64,000 nucleotides of DNA from Chrysoporthe austroafricana. Its lineage: Eukaryota > Ascomycota > Sordariomycetes > Diaporthales > Cryphonectriaceae. Made by a program: the position numbers and the translations under genes. The DNA lies in assembly GCA_001051155.2 (NCBI GenBank), contig JYIP02000001.1, positions 3,224,001 through 3,288,000 on the forward strand, given 5' to 3'. Positions 23,619 to 35,132 of the stretch are shown here, one piece after another. Under the pieces are notes generated by a model, which worked only from the letters and a program-made list of their open reading frames with translations, did not search any database and had not been told where the DNA came from. The number at the start of each line of letters is the position of its first letter. Position 1 is the stretch's first letter.

Positions 23619-23942
23619 ATGCATTACTCTAAGGTAAATAATCAGAGTTTCGGCTTACGATTTAGGCACAGTGGCTGAACAAATAATCGGAACCTCCTTG
23701 TCCTCGCCGCTCTTGCCGTCGTGTCTGCGGCTCTTCCCAGCAGCAGCGGACCCAGTTTCGACATTGTCGCTAGACAAGACAACTGCCTCTACGGCGGCGA
23801 CTATGAAACATGTGTGGAACGCGGCGAAGAAGACTGTGCTCTCGAGTGCACATGCGATACCGAGAACCCGAACGAATGTCTGGTCTGTTCGAGTGAATGC
23901 ATCACTCGGGTCCAGAGTGAGGATTGTTCGAGCTGCAGCTGA
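23619..23942 (+). pseudogene. Small secreted cysteine-rich protein gene with no usable splice acceptor
   Basis: The ATG at 23619 starts five codons ending at a clear donor (AAG|GTAAAT, 23634). The downstream exon 23691-23942 encodes the hydrophobic core of a signal peptide (NLLVLAALAVVSAA), a short Ser/Pro stretch, a possible processing site (IVARQ) and a mature part of about 55 residues with ten cysteines. The implied intron is 57 nt with a good branch site CTGAAC at 23675-23680, and its phase is correct. It ends in CGG instead of an AG. No other AG keeps the frame, and read-through meets a stop (TGA at 23675-23677). The gene is therefore either damaged, non-canonically spliced or affected by a sequence error. 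The product resembles small secreted effector-like proteins, with no recognised family. Confidence 0.6.
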
Positions 23943-25708
23943 GTGGCCTTGTGGATTTTGGGCGTAAATGTGTTGGTGGTTGGGAGGGAAGTGATTTCCT
24001 TTGGTCACAGAAGAGTAATCGACTGATACGGAAGTGCTTTATTCCTAAATACAATTCTCAGGAGGAGAACTCGACCTTGAGATACACACAGGGCGAGTTT
24101 AACGGTTGTGCGCTTGTCAGGTAGCTGCTGGTTTTGGATTTGATAATATATCACCCCATGTTTTGAGTTGATCAAGGCAGTCCCGAATTGAAGAACTTAG
24201 TAGGGATGGGCCGGTGCACCGGCGATGTCGAAGTCGAAGAGAACCAAGAAGCCTGCCATACATACTATCGTCTAGACGCTCCGCGACTACCCCGGGGCGT
24301 TTGACACATCTTGCCGGTATGGATGCCTTACTTTCCGAGGTGCGGAGCGCCACGCCTCAATCTGGACGCCGGTGAGCAGACATCCGGCCCACTCATCCTC
24401 TAGATCTTGTGCTTGCCGGTCAGCCTCCAAAGTTCGATCACAAGACAGGCAGAAGATGACGTTTCAGCCTCAAAAATATTTAGCCTGTAAAATTCAACGC
24501 GGTTTTGAAGGCCCTCGCATCCGCCACTCTTCGTTGGTGTGTTGGCTAACGCGTTTCAAGAGTACTCTGTGCTACCCCACCATCTCCTCGCAGGTAAAAG
24601 CTCCCCCATCTTTATTATATTGTTGGAATTGCTCTGAGGGTGTTGGTGGATCACAGCGTGGCGTCGTTCAGGGGCTGGAAGTTCTACAATTTGTTGCCTC
24701 GAAGACGTTCGGGGCCGGCCGTTCATCGTCGTTGCACAACGTCTATGTCGGAAGCAGCGCACAGTAGTTTTGAACTTCAACAGTGTCTAGTTTCGTCATA
24801 TGATACCATACTCGAGGTTTCTCCCTCAATGAACATCTGGAGATCAGTATGCGGAACGCATGAATCGGAGGCAGATCTACGTAGAGGCAAACCCCGGAGT
24901 TTACTTCACCGAGTTTCCCGTCTTGGCGCAAGGCCACCCCAACATAGTCGGACTCGACCCTCTGAAAATCATGCGGGGCAGTTAAACCATTCTAACGGGT
25001 AGTGAAGCAGACGACATAGTCACAATTAGGTAGTCTTTTGGCATACAAGTTGGTTCATACAGCGTTATCATCCCGAAAGACAACATGCAAGACAGGACAA
25101 TTCAATGCAGAATAAACGTATCAAAGAATACTATCCCACCATTCCTGTAAGAACAATCAAGAAAAAGCTTCTGGTGCTGAGCTGCAAAGAAAGTATTGTC
25201 GCCAACACGATTTCCTCAAAGCCCCCGCTCTCTTGAAGAATGTCACCTGCTGAACGGTGCAGGCCTCCGTCTAACCGGGAATTTATCCATGGCCTTGCTA
25301 AGTAGCCAAGATCATACCCCACGGGGACGTAGTTCCATTTATGCATACATGGGTTCTAGCAAGCCCCCAGATCCTGTGGGCTTGGTCCGGATTTGCAGAA
25401 GCTCGTTCAGCCACTGGCGAGAACTCGTCCCACACCACCAAACTGCGCCGCCAATGGAATCGCATTTTGTATATTGATATTGGCTTAATACGTGTTGGTT
25501 TTTCCGCACGGCGTTTAGCATTGATGGGAGGCAGTTTTCGGAGTATTAGAATCAGATGCAGAGAAAATAGTTGGCATAAACGCACCCTGCGCCTTCCATA
25601 ATCTGTTCTTGGGTTCTCTGACTTTCTATCTCGTCAACCTGGCGATGCACTCGAGCCTAACTCCCACTCAGAGTCATTCCTTAGTAGACCTTCCTTGGAC
25701 AGGTTAAG
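23943..25708. other. Gap before the sugar permease gene
   Basis: 1.8 kb with only short unsupported frames on both strands. The last part should hold the permease promoter. Nothing further recognised. Confidence 0.5.
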
Positions 25709-27515
25709 ATGCCCAAAGCCAATGCACGAAGAGTCCGGGCCCAGCTCGATGAGGCTCGGGCCGGAGGTCCACGTTTCGAGAAGGTTACCTGGTACAAGGA
25801 GCCTCACCTTCGGAAGCTATATGCCATGTCACTCGTCCTCATGATCGCCTCTAGCACGACGGGGTATGACGGTAGCTTGATCAACACGTCCCAGCAGCTC
25901 CAGCTATGGCAGGACTTCTTTGGAGACGCCATTGCGAATAACAACAAGCTCGGAATTCTAGTCAACATGTTCAACATCGGGTCGATCGTGTCCTTCTTTA
26001 TCACGCCTTATGTTGCAGATCATCTCGGCCGTAAGGTTGCCATAACTCTTGGATGTATATTCATGGTCTCCGGCGGGTGCTTGACTGCATTCTGCGATGG
26101 TTACGCGAGTAGGTCTACGCCATGAATTCAGTGCAGTGACAGAAGAATTGCTGAGGAGATACTAGTGTATATCTGCGGTCGCTTCGCCCTTGGATTCGGC
26201 AACTCGTTGTCGCAGATGGCCTCGCCCTTGTTGCTCACTGAAATATGTCATCCTCAACATCGTGGCCCTGTCACGGCCATCTACAACTGTTTGTGGAATT
26301 TTGGTGCCTTACGTGAGTCCCACCGGCGGAGAATCCATTATCGTGAGGTACAGGCGTTGACAGGACTGAAGTTGTCTCCTCGATCGGATGGGGAACCGCA
26401 TACATCCCAAATGACTGGTCGTGGCGCTCCATCACGCTCATCCAGATCGTCCCTTCAGTGGTACAGTTGACCTTCATCTGGTGGCTGCCTGAATCACCAC
26501 GATACCTAGTCAACAAAGATCGAAACGACGAGGCTTTGCTGGTCCTATCCAAGTACCACGCTGGCGGAAACGTACACGATGCAATTGTCCAATTCGAGTA
26601 TCTTGAGATCAAGCAGACGATCCAGATGGACCGAGACACCGACAGAGCGACCTCATATCTCGACTTCTTCCGGACCAAAGGAAACAGATGGCGACTGGCG
26701 ATCATCGTCTCTCTAGGGATCATCTCTCAATATTCTGGTAATGCTCTCTTCTCGAACTACATGAATACTATCTACGAGGGTGCGGGCATCACGTACCAGA
26801 GCCAGAAATTGGCCATCTCCACGGGCAAAACGATTCTTGACCTGATCGTCACGATAGCCGCCGCCTTGAATGTTGACCGATTTGGACGACGCCCTTTGTT
26901 CCTGATATCCACAGCCGGAATGGTGGTCTCTTTCGCCTGCTGGACCGCCACAGGTGCAGTGTACGAGAACTCTGATCTGACTAATGTTCAGAGTGGTTAT
27001 GCCCAGCTCTTCTTCATCTGGATCTTCGGTATCTTCTACGACATTGGATTCTCTGGCCTCCTAGTAGCATATGCTTTGGAGGTCCTCCCCTTTCACCTGC
27101 GTGCCAAAGGCATGATGATCATGAACATCACTGTCCAGGCAGTTCTCGCGATGGGAAAGTGCGTGCCTCTACCGTCCATTCTGTTACTTTGCACATGACT
27201 AATAGATAATTTAGTCAAACGAACAAGATCGCATGGGACAACTTCCCAAAACATTGGTACTTCATGCTGTTCTACACGCTTTGGGATGTCGTGGAGCTCA
27301 TATTTGTCTGGTTCTTCTATGTTGAGACCAAGGGACCGACACTAGAAGAAATTGCTCGTATATTCGATGGAGATGATGCGGTGGCTCACATCGACCTTCA
27401 CGAGATCGCGAAAGGCATTCATGGAGAGTACGATGATGACTTTCACTACGACTCTTATATGCCGCGGCGAGGCAATGCTGCGCGAAGGTATTACTCTGAA
27501 AGGCGGCGATACTAA
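25709..27515 (+). CDS. MFS sugar transporter (lactose-permease / LacP-type)
   Basis: Exons 25709-26108, 26166-26312, 26372-27158 and 27215-27515 (introns of 57, 59 and 56 nt) give 544 aa. Sugar-porter features: SSTTGYDGSLINTSQQ in TM1, DHLGRKVA in the TM2-3 loop, GRFALGFGNSL, then PESPRYLVNKDRNDEA after TM6, the central loop, NVDRFGRRPLF and the end VETKGPTLEEIARIFDGDDA. This matches fungal plasma-membrane permeases related to lactose/disaccharide transporters; the actual substrate cannot be read from sequence. The intron-2 acceptor is taken as the AAG at 26371, because the nearer CAG is too close to the GTTGAC branch site and breaks the frame. The gene is convergent with the SNG1-like gene. 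Confidence 0.92.
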
Positions 27516-27884
27516 GTTCTATAGCACACATTCACAATCAGGAAAACTATATTCTTTTACATACATGGTCGCTTCGATAGCCCGTATCCCTCTTAAGATT
27601 AATATTTGCATTTAATATTATGTCTTCACATTCCCGTAACGACATGCCACATATCAAATCGCGAACTCTAACTGGTATTCCAATGGCCTGTACTTTGGAG
27701 AAGATGATCTCTAGTCTAGCCTTGATGCTCAGAACCGTGACTCTCTGGGGGTTTTGTTCCTCTTAAAACGCCAATTATGTTTCGTCAACCTCGAAGGCTG
27801 GCTCTTAGAGTGACAGGTCCAACTGACAAGCTGGAGTTTGTGACCAGTAAGTAGTCTTGAAGCCCTCGAGAGCACATTCATCAT
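27516..27884. other. Gap between convergent permease and SNG1-like genes
   Basis: 369 nt of shared 3' flank, A+T rich near 27600; no gene seen. Confidence 0.55.
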
Positions 27885-29557
27885 CTATACACCTCTGAGA
27901 AACCCTCTCTTTCGAATCGGTGGCTTTTCTCCCTTTTCTTTTCGAAGCTCTTGCTCCCCATCTTCCGTCTCTACAACATAGCGGTCCTTGTCCTTTTCGA
28001 CCCGTCTTTTCTCCCGCTCCCCCTTCCAGCGCATGAAATAACAACAGAAAGGGAAAAAGACAGTGTTTAAAGCGACCCACGCACACAAGATACCCACGTT
28101 CAGCCCAATCCTCGAATGCAAATCAAACAGCAGCTGTCGACTTGCCTCGACGATGTTGTGAAGCGGCCAAGCGTATCCCCACTTGTAGAAGCCCGGGGCA
28201 AGGTCGAGACTATAGAAGGATGTCGAGACGTTGGAGATGACCCAGAAGATGAGCCACAAGGCGACCCAAGGTTGACCAACAATCATTGCGACATTCTCAC
28301 AGGCCAGGCCTAGTGCGATCATCCCTAGGTAATTAACCAGCCAGTATACGAGGAAGGTGGCGTGACCATATGCAGTTGCGCCTGTAGGCGGAGGAGAGTA
28401 GACGTGGCTGGCTGGTGGTTCTGTGAATGGAACCTGGAAGGCAAGAGAGATGAGGGAGTAGGCGAGACTGATGAAACAGTATGCTGCGACAGTGGCGAGC
28501 CAGCGCCAGATGATGAGCTGCCAAAAGTGTAGTGGCGGATGGCCTTGCGGCTGGATATATTTCTAGTGATGCCTGTCAGTTGTGGCAAGTTGGCGTTGAG
28601 ACTTTCAAAGCGCTTACCATGTGAATAGGCAAAAAGAAGGAAAAGGAGAAGAAAGCCATGATGATGAGATAAATGAGGCCGATGCTGACGGTAGGCGTCG
28701 CAGAAGGCGGTTGAAAGGGTCGCAAGTCGTAGAGAAGGGGAGCAACGCCTGGATTTACAGCCGCAGAAGCCCTCGCCAAGTTCTCCCGCATGAGGCTGTT
28801 GTTTGACATGATCATCTGCCCCCACATTGGCCCGAACATGGCAGTGAAGTCTTCAATAAATTCGAGGAGGTAGGGCAAGATATCACTTTGCATGGTGGTC
28901 GAGTCTCGAGCCGACTGGATGACGATCTGAACAGCTCCCGTAGGGTCATATGATGCATTCCCCGTCGTGACCGCTTCTTGTAAGAGAGCTGTGGCGTTCG
29001 GGTTGACAACGATGGCAGCCCACGAATCCCATCTATACACGCCCTCGCGGACCTGAAGTGGATCATTGTTGAACTGTGAAGGAGGCACTATGGTGTATCC
29101 CAGCGACGACTCAGCTGAGTCGTACAGTTGCTGGGTCATCATGGTGACGGCAGGGCCGACAATTGGCTGAATAGTATCGTACGGCGCGACTTGACCATCG
29201 AAATCCACTACATACATCACGATATCTCGCAGTTTTGCGTCGACTTTGAAGAGTACACCCCAATAGAGTGACAAGGTTGCCATGATGGCGACCAGCAAAA
29301 CCAGAACTGGGTTTCAGCGTCAGTATCTGCATCGAGACCGAAGTCAGTAGCGAAGACACTGGAGCCTTCCACAACTTACCAGTTCTCATCCATAGCAGAA
29401 TTACATGCCTCCGTACCTTACTCATCCGATGGTGCCAGAACCCAACGGAGTGATGAGGCTTCTGCTCCTTGAATTGATCAAATTCATGAGATATTTCATG
29501 ATCCTCGTCAGGGCTCTCGGCCGTATCACCATTGGTTCTCCCATTCAGAGCCGCCAT
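27885..29557 (-). CDS. SNG1-like membrane protein (DUF3533, nitrosoguanidine-resistance family)
   Basis: Exons 29557-29380, 29306-28618 and 28562-27885 (introns of 73 and 55 nt) give 514 aa. After a cytosolic N-terminus (KVRRHVILLWMRTG) comes TM1 (LVLLVAIMATLSLYWGVLF). Next is a long extracytosolic domain starting VDFDGQVAP and TIQPIVGPAV, then five or so C-terminal helices beginning SIGLIYLIIMAFFSFSFF, and a Lys/Arg/Glu-rich cytosolic tail. This one-plus-five helix layout is that of yeast Sng1, tied to resistance to nitrosoguanidine and to lipid asymmetry regulation at the plasma membrane. The ATG at 29557 is chosen because the upstream extension has only GTG. Exact molecular function is unknown. 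Confidence 0.9.
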
Positions 29558-31531
29558 AATGTCTGTCGTTGCACAACAAGGTGTCTCGCAGCTGTTCACC
29601 CAACTGCTTCAATCCGGGTCAGGGTTCGAAGAGATCGTTTACAAATATTGTCCGGGCGAATCGGCTTGCAAAGGCTGCTTATGAGGTCTAATTCCAGTGA
29701 CGCCATGAAGTGAAATGATGCGGGTTATCCAGAGTCATTATCTTGCATCCTTTTGCACGGTTGTTTAGAGGCTAGAGTATGAAGGACAAAAGCGCCGAGT
29801 GATGATGTCACTTGGCGGCCGCTCTCTATGCCGAACCCCCCGGCATGCCTGGCAAATATCAGTCTAGGATAAGATATTTAGTGAAGTATAGCGCAGTATT
29901 TAGCTTTCGAAGCACTCGTTAAGCTTAACCGTGGGGGTGAAGCCGCTAAAGCCTATGATCACCCTTATTTATTTGTGACGCACCTCTCCCCGACGTAAGG
30001 GTTTCAGACAACCCATACTTACCTGCTTAGTAGCCACGAAGAGTTGTTGTATAAACCCACCATCCTGACAACATTATACCCGAGAGAGACTAGGGAGCGC
30101 TGTCTTAGTCTCACCTTTGAGCAAAGCGGTATTTCATACAATCTCTGTCACAATGATAGCTTTCCTACTGGAGAGGTGGATTGATGAGTAGTTTGACCGT
30201 CGAGCACATAGCTAGTTAAGGACTCAGCTACTTAAAGCCTTACTTATGATTCACTTTCTACGGCCCAGTTCTCAAACACACACTGACTAAACGGGTGTAG
30301 CAAGACTGGTCGGGGCAAATCAGTCACGGATCTCGTTCTTGACTACTATTGATTCGTCACTAGCCTCGTGCATATCCTTGGACTCGAAGACCACAAATGA
30401 CGATGAGCTAAAGGACGAAGATCAAATCAAAAACAGATGGATAGACTTTCCTCGGCTTCATACAGTCAAGTTTCTGAGATCTGACCAAGGTTGAGTGGAA
30501 AGAATCAAAGCGATCCATAATTAATGTTCGCTGTATCAAATAAAGCCTTAAGGCCTAGTTGGTGTGCTGCATCGGGGTTAGGAAACGATATTCAGGCCTG
30601 GAAAAGCTTTCAAGGCTTTCTATAGCTTCTTAAACCTTATTGCATGTCAAACTCGCTGCATCAAACAAGATCGGAGGAATTACGGAGCGTTGGAACTAAT
30701 TAAGCGGAACGTTCCCAAAGATCATCCAAGAATCTCAGATTAGAACACTGTCATAGCTTGGAAAGCCAAATTTTCCCATCATGGACGCTTCATCCCGAAG
30801 TATTGACTTCAAATCACACCTAAGTGAGTTTATCCACACTCTCGCTAGGGGGCTTTTCTGCAAATGCGCCGAGAGGCATGAATAGAAAATTTGGCTATTA
30901 GATGCGCGACGAAACTTCAGCCTCGCCATGAGCCCACCATAGAGCGATAATTCGAGTAATGGCAAACCTAGCATATATATTTTTTCAAGCCTCCATCTCG
31001 AGTCTTGCTAATGATCCAGGCAGCAATCGAGCTTTTCTCGAAGTTATACGCCCAGGGTTGAGACATTCTCCCCGGCTATTTGCTCTAGAGGCCAATCTGA
31101 CTTGCGATGCGCCACGCTTTGATGCTCTGACGAAGAATACCAATTCCAAATTAGGACGGTGCTTAGTGAAGCGCATTCGGACGCCCGCCGTGTGATGTTG
31201 GCATGTTGCATCGGGAACGTGAAGATCCTGTCCCACAATACGCCTTTTGGCCTGCGGCTGCAGCCAATGCTGAACTGATTTCGGCCTCCGAGGAACTGGT
31301 GGTCGATGAGGCAGATGCGTCCACCACAACAGAAAAGGCCCTTAATTCATACGGTATCATCGCGGCACACAGACAGCTATTCTTCTTTTTTTTTTTTCCC
31401 TCGCCAAATTGCGACGGCTGTCTCCTGAACCCCTCATCAGTCCACCAATATCTGCCCCCACCCATTTCTTGAACACCTGAAATCACCGAATCCTCCGAAG
31501 GCTACAGTCGAAGCCACCCAACTTTGACATC
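29558..31531. other. Gap between divergent SNG1-like and FSH hydrolase genes
   Basis: About 2 kb, A+T rich in the middle, no supported gene. A run of twelve T lies at 31386-31397, shortly before the hydrolase ATG, and is probably in its promoter or 5' UTR. Confidence 0.5.
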
Positions 31532-32185
31532 ATGGGCAAGCCCAAGATTCTCTGCCTCCATGGAGGCGGTACCAACCCAGACATTCACCAATTTCAATCA
31601 CGAAAGCTCAATATCCTCATCGACAGGCACTACGAGCTTGTCACGCCCAAGGGAATCATCGACTGTGGAGCCGGACCGGGCATGCTGCCATTCTTCGAGG
31701 GCTCAGACTTCGCGCAATGGATCTGGGACGGCAAGGGAAACGAGGAGTGGAACAACAACCACGAGGTCGAGCACGAGGAGTGGGCAGACCTGCCCAAGCT
31801 GGTCGACATTTACCACAAGCAAGGGCCGTTTGTTGGCATCATCGCATTCTCGCAAGGAGCCAAGGTCGGTGTGCACTTGGTGAAGTGGTTGCAAGAGAAT
31901 GAGCCGGACGATGGTCTGAAGTTCTTCGTGCTGGTCTGCTGCACGTCGCCGTTCAGGGGCAAGAGGCAGCCCGGTGAGCCCGGTGTTCCGGCCGCGGAGA
32001 GCATCAAGATCCCGAGCTTGCACTTGATCGCGGAGAAAGACGAGTGGCACAACCAGGGCGAAATCATTGTCAAGTGTTTCAAGGATCCGGTGGTCATTCG
32101 CTCACAGGAGGGGCACCACATGCCAATGGACACTGCACTAAACAGGAAAATAGTCGACTTTGTGAACCAGAGCGCGGCAGCTTGA
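31532..32185 (+). CDS. FSH family serine hydrolase
   Basis: Single exon, 217 aa, ATG at 31532. It is an alpha/beta hydrolase of the FSH1-3 (DUF341) family. The N-terminus KILCLHGGGTNP carries the oxyanion-hole strand; the nucleophile is S107 in IIAFSQGAK, the acid D170 in LIAEKDEW, the base H195 in EGHHMP. Length and motif spacing are those of the family, and there is no signal peptide, so it is probably cytosolic. In fungi such enzymes are general esterases; some work as trans-acting thioesterases or hydrolases in polyketide pathways, but no synthase gene lies nearby. Confidence 0.92.
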   Translation: MGKPKILCLHGGGTNPDIHQFQSRKLNILIDRHYELVTPKGIIDCGAGPGMLPFFEGSDFAQWIWDGKGNEEWNNNHEVEHEEWADLPKLVDIYHKQGPFVGIIAFSQGAKVGVHLVKWLQENEPDDGLKFFVLVCCTSPFRGKRQPGEPGVPAAESIKIPSLHLIAEKDEWHNQGEIIVKCFKDPVVIRSQEGHHMPMDTALNRKIVDFVNQSAAA

Positions 32186-32563
32186 CTGATGGCTGACCTC
32201 GGGAGGCAGTCTCGAGAAGATTATAACCTTGCGGTCTCTATTCGGCAATCCAACTTGGGCGGTTTCAAATGTAGCGAAATAAATTGCGAACTTGAAGTGA
32301 CACTACGGTGTGCCAAAGGCTTATAATCCGAAAAAAAAGCTCAGCTTCTTCAAGATCGTGAAGTCGCTGTCGCTTATATCTCCATTACTACGATGGGAAA
32401 CACTGCCGGACGCTTATTCTGGACGGGGAAATCACTCGCTTCTCATTATTATTGCATTGAATTAAAGTTCTAGACATTAGAGCTAACAGAAGTATACCGT
32501 TGCCTAGAGTCGTCAATATTCTTCTCTGCCAAATAAGCCCATGCCTACTATCCCACCTCCACT
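32186..32563. other. Gap between convergent FSH hydrolase and unknown gene
   Basis: 378 nt of 3' flanks with a run of eight A at about 32330-32337; no gene seen. Confidence 0.5.
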
Positions 32564-33758
32564 TCATGCCCGCGAGTTGTCGAACTCCTCCCTTGGTATG
32601 TCAGCCAGCTCGTCCAAGCTTCTCAACTTGCTGCAATCATAGTCGGGTGCTTGCCTGTCTCCTGCCTCCTCCATGTTCAGGTACCCGGGGGCATATCTCT
32701 CGATGTCATCCATCCACTCGTCAATGCCACCTGGGAGGCTTGGCTTGCAGTCCTCGAGGATATCAAGAATCGGCTGGTCCATGTTCAGTCTAAGCGATGA
32801 ATATCGTCCGCAGTGTCAGCCCCTGAGCGCTAAATCGTCTTGAGAACTTATAAGCCCCGGGAAGGAACTTACGGCTTGTGAAATTCCAAGCCATCGTGTG
32901 TATCCACCATCTCCCTGATCGATTTGTTCAATACGGCCGGGTCTATGAGATTCCAGAGCTCATACATCTGATCAGGCCGCACGCGAGCATGTGCCGCCAG
33001 TTGGCCATTGTTGTCACATTCACAGAGCAGCAGAAGCCCGGTGTCCAAGGTCTTTTGGTCAGCTAGGAGCAATGGCCCTCGATCTATCCACGCGGGGAAG
33101 ACCACGGTCGCCGTCCGGGTCATTGCCATATGATTAAAGTCTGCGTTTTCAACGTATCTCCACAAAAAGAATTCCTGACCTGTGCCCACACAAGTTCCAG
33201 GTCCTAGAGCTGGGTTCGGGACGCACACAGTTGCTTCTCCATCGTCGATCAGTGGACCATCCTCTCCGTCGAATCGATACAGTAGGATGCGAATCTTGTT
33301 CCAAACAGATCGATTGCGCACGCTCATGGGTTGTGGAGCCAGACAGTTGACGGTTCGCTTGGTGACGAGCATGTCGTCCTGCCACCACGGTGTTCTGAAG
33401 CAAGCAGGCGGGGGAGCCCACCTCTTACGAGGCTGAGACTTGGTGTGGTAGGCATCACGTCCTTCCTGGTTCATAGTGACCCATCTTAGCATGAGATCAC
33501 GGCGCTGACGCAGCTTAAACTCATCTTCTGATGGATGATCAGCCGGCCTCGATACGCAGTTTTCCTGAGTGATGGGTCAGCGATATTATCGAACGGGGTG
33601 TTGAGCCAGCAGGCCAAGTATCTCACTTCCAGGAATTGGTACCAGGCTTGAATTTCTGAGTCGATCCGCTCACCAGGAATGGGCTCGTGATGGCATTGAA
33701 TCTGCCGTGGGATGCCTCCAGGCCAGTAAGGGGGATTTTCTCTGCCATGAGGAGGCAT
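32564..33758 (-). CDS. Unknown protein, three exons
   Basis: Exons 33758-33627, 33564-32873 and 32789-32564 (introns of 62 and 83 nt) give 349 aa. All phases agree and each intron has consensus ends (GTGAGA...CTCAG, GTAAGT...CTTAG). I recognise no domain. The first exon is Pro/Trp/Gln-rich (ENPPYWPGGIPRQIQCHHEP). The central part has a beta-rich feel with repeated short hydrophobic strands (KIRILLYRFDGEDGPLIDD, GQEFFLWRYVEN, TVVFPAWIDRGPLLL). A helical part (MYELWNLIDPAVLNKSIREM) and an acidic C-terminus with two GxL/DEW-like elements follow. No signal peptide or membrane segment. The upstream boundary is uncertain; another short exon before 33758 is possible. Confidence 0.72.
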
Positions 33759-35132
33759 GTTGAGAACTATTAGGGTTGAGCGAGCGCTCAATATCACTCA
33801 AGCGCGGAATGACCCTCATGCGCGAAGCCAGATGCCTGAGATCGGACTTTGTTGAAGGATTCATTTCTCGGGAGAAGGCAGCAGCCTGAAAAGTGGGCCG
33901 ACTTTCATTTTCACACCCACTTCTGCCCCCCCCCTCCAGGGGCCGATGGCCACATACAATATATATATATATATATTCTTTACTCTTCCATTCCAGTAGC
34001 AGCTACAATATGTCCTCTTCAGCCCTAAGCAATTGAATGTTACTCTCCTATTATAATTACTTGCATCGTAATTGTAATTGGCCGCTTCCTGGGCCCGTCG
34101 TATAGCTTCAACACCATTAAACCTGGAATTCGGACTCAATTCAACCTTCTCTTTTTCTAAGTCTAATCGCTTCAACCTCGGTCTTTAAGCTTCAAATTCT
34201 TCTAAAGTACTAGCCAATAGGAAATCTTTCTCGTCGAAACCTTCAGTAACTTCAGTAACCTTTTCTGAAAAGTTGGCGGGATGAAGGAAAGAGTGCAACC
34301 GAAGCGTTGTATTGATCCGATTGGTCTTTCAAGTCTTTGGCCTTCCTAAGGATGAATTGTGTTTTATAGGCCTGCGATCACGAAGCTGGAGACTCTGTGG
34401 AAGTTTCGACGGAGAAGAAAAATCGTGACCCTAAGTGCAGCTTCGTAAGAATGAAAATCCACGAGGTTTGGGTCACAACGTTGAATGAAGGTTCTCACGT
34501 CCTGAAAGACTGCTTCGGCCATGGTCAATCTTTGTTTGGACGGCAGTTGAAGGTGTCAGATATCTAATACGACTACCTAAGTAGCCCTTTTGAGGCCAGA
34601 CAAGGGGAGCGACGTCCCCACGGGGCGTCATACAGTAACCGTGGGGTCTCCGCAGTGGGACTTCCCCCTCCATTGCTCTGGATCTCGTGACGGGCGCATG
34701 CGGCGTGTGGGTCTGAGATTCTGCGTGTGGCCAGCTTTTTGAGAAGGGTCCTTGCCTCTGATTGGGGCGCTTTCAGCTGCTGTAGTAGATCTCAGCCCTT
34801 CTCCTGAATCTGCAGGATTTGCATACCTAATCTTGCAGCCGATGAAGTGCCGAAAGCACCGCGCAAGTGATGGACGAACGCCTCACACTGCTGTCCTTAT
34901 TGGACTACCGCGCGCCTGCTGCGGATCCTCCCGAGGGCCGAACACGGCCCTGACAGACCTGATGTCACGAGGAAATGCATGAAGAGCACATGGGTCGATG
35001 GCGGTGATATAAGACAAGCCCTCTCGAGGTCTCCGAGCTCTCCCAGTCCATCTGCCACCTGCGGCAAGGCCCTACCCACCTGAGGAGGCACGACGCATAT
35101 CAGATAATCCTCCTCTATGAAAATCGACCAAG
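33759..35132. other. Gap upstream of hexose transporter with possible degraded element
   Basis: Holds a nine-C run (33926-33934), an AT dinucleotide tract (about 33959-33977) and one TACCTAAGTA palindrome (34574-34583). A minus-strand open frame at 34175-33861 starts with a coding-looking segment (LSPNSRFNGVEAIRRAQEAA) and then degrades into A+T-rich low complexity. It may be the end of a dead DDE transposase or another lost gene. Confidence 0.45.
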
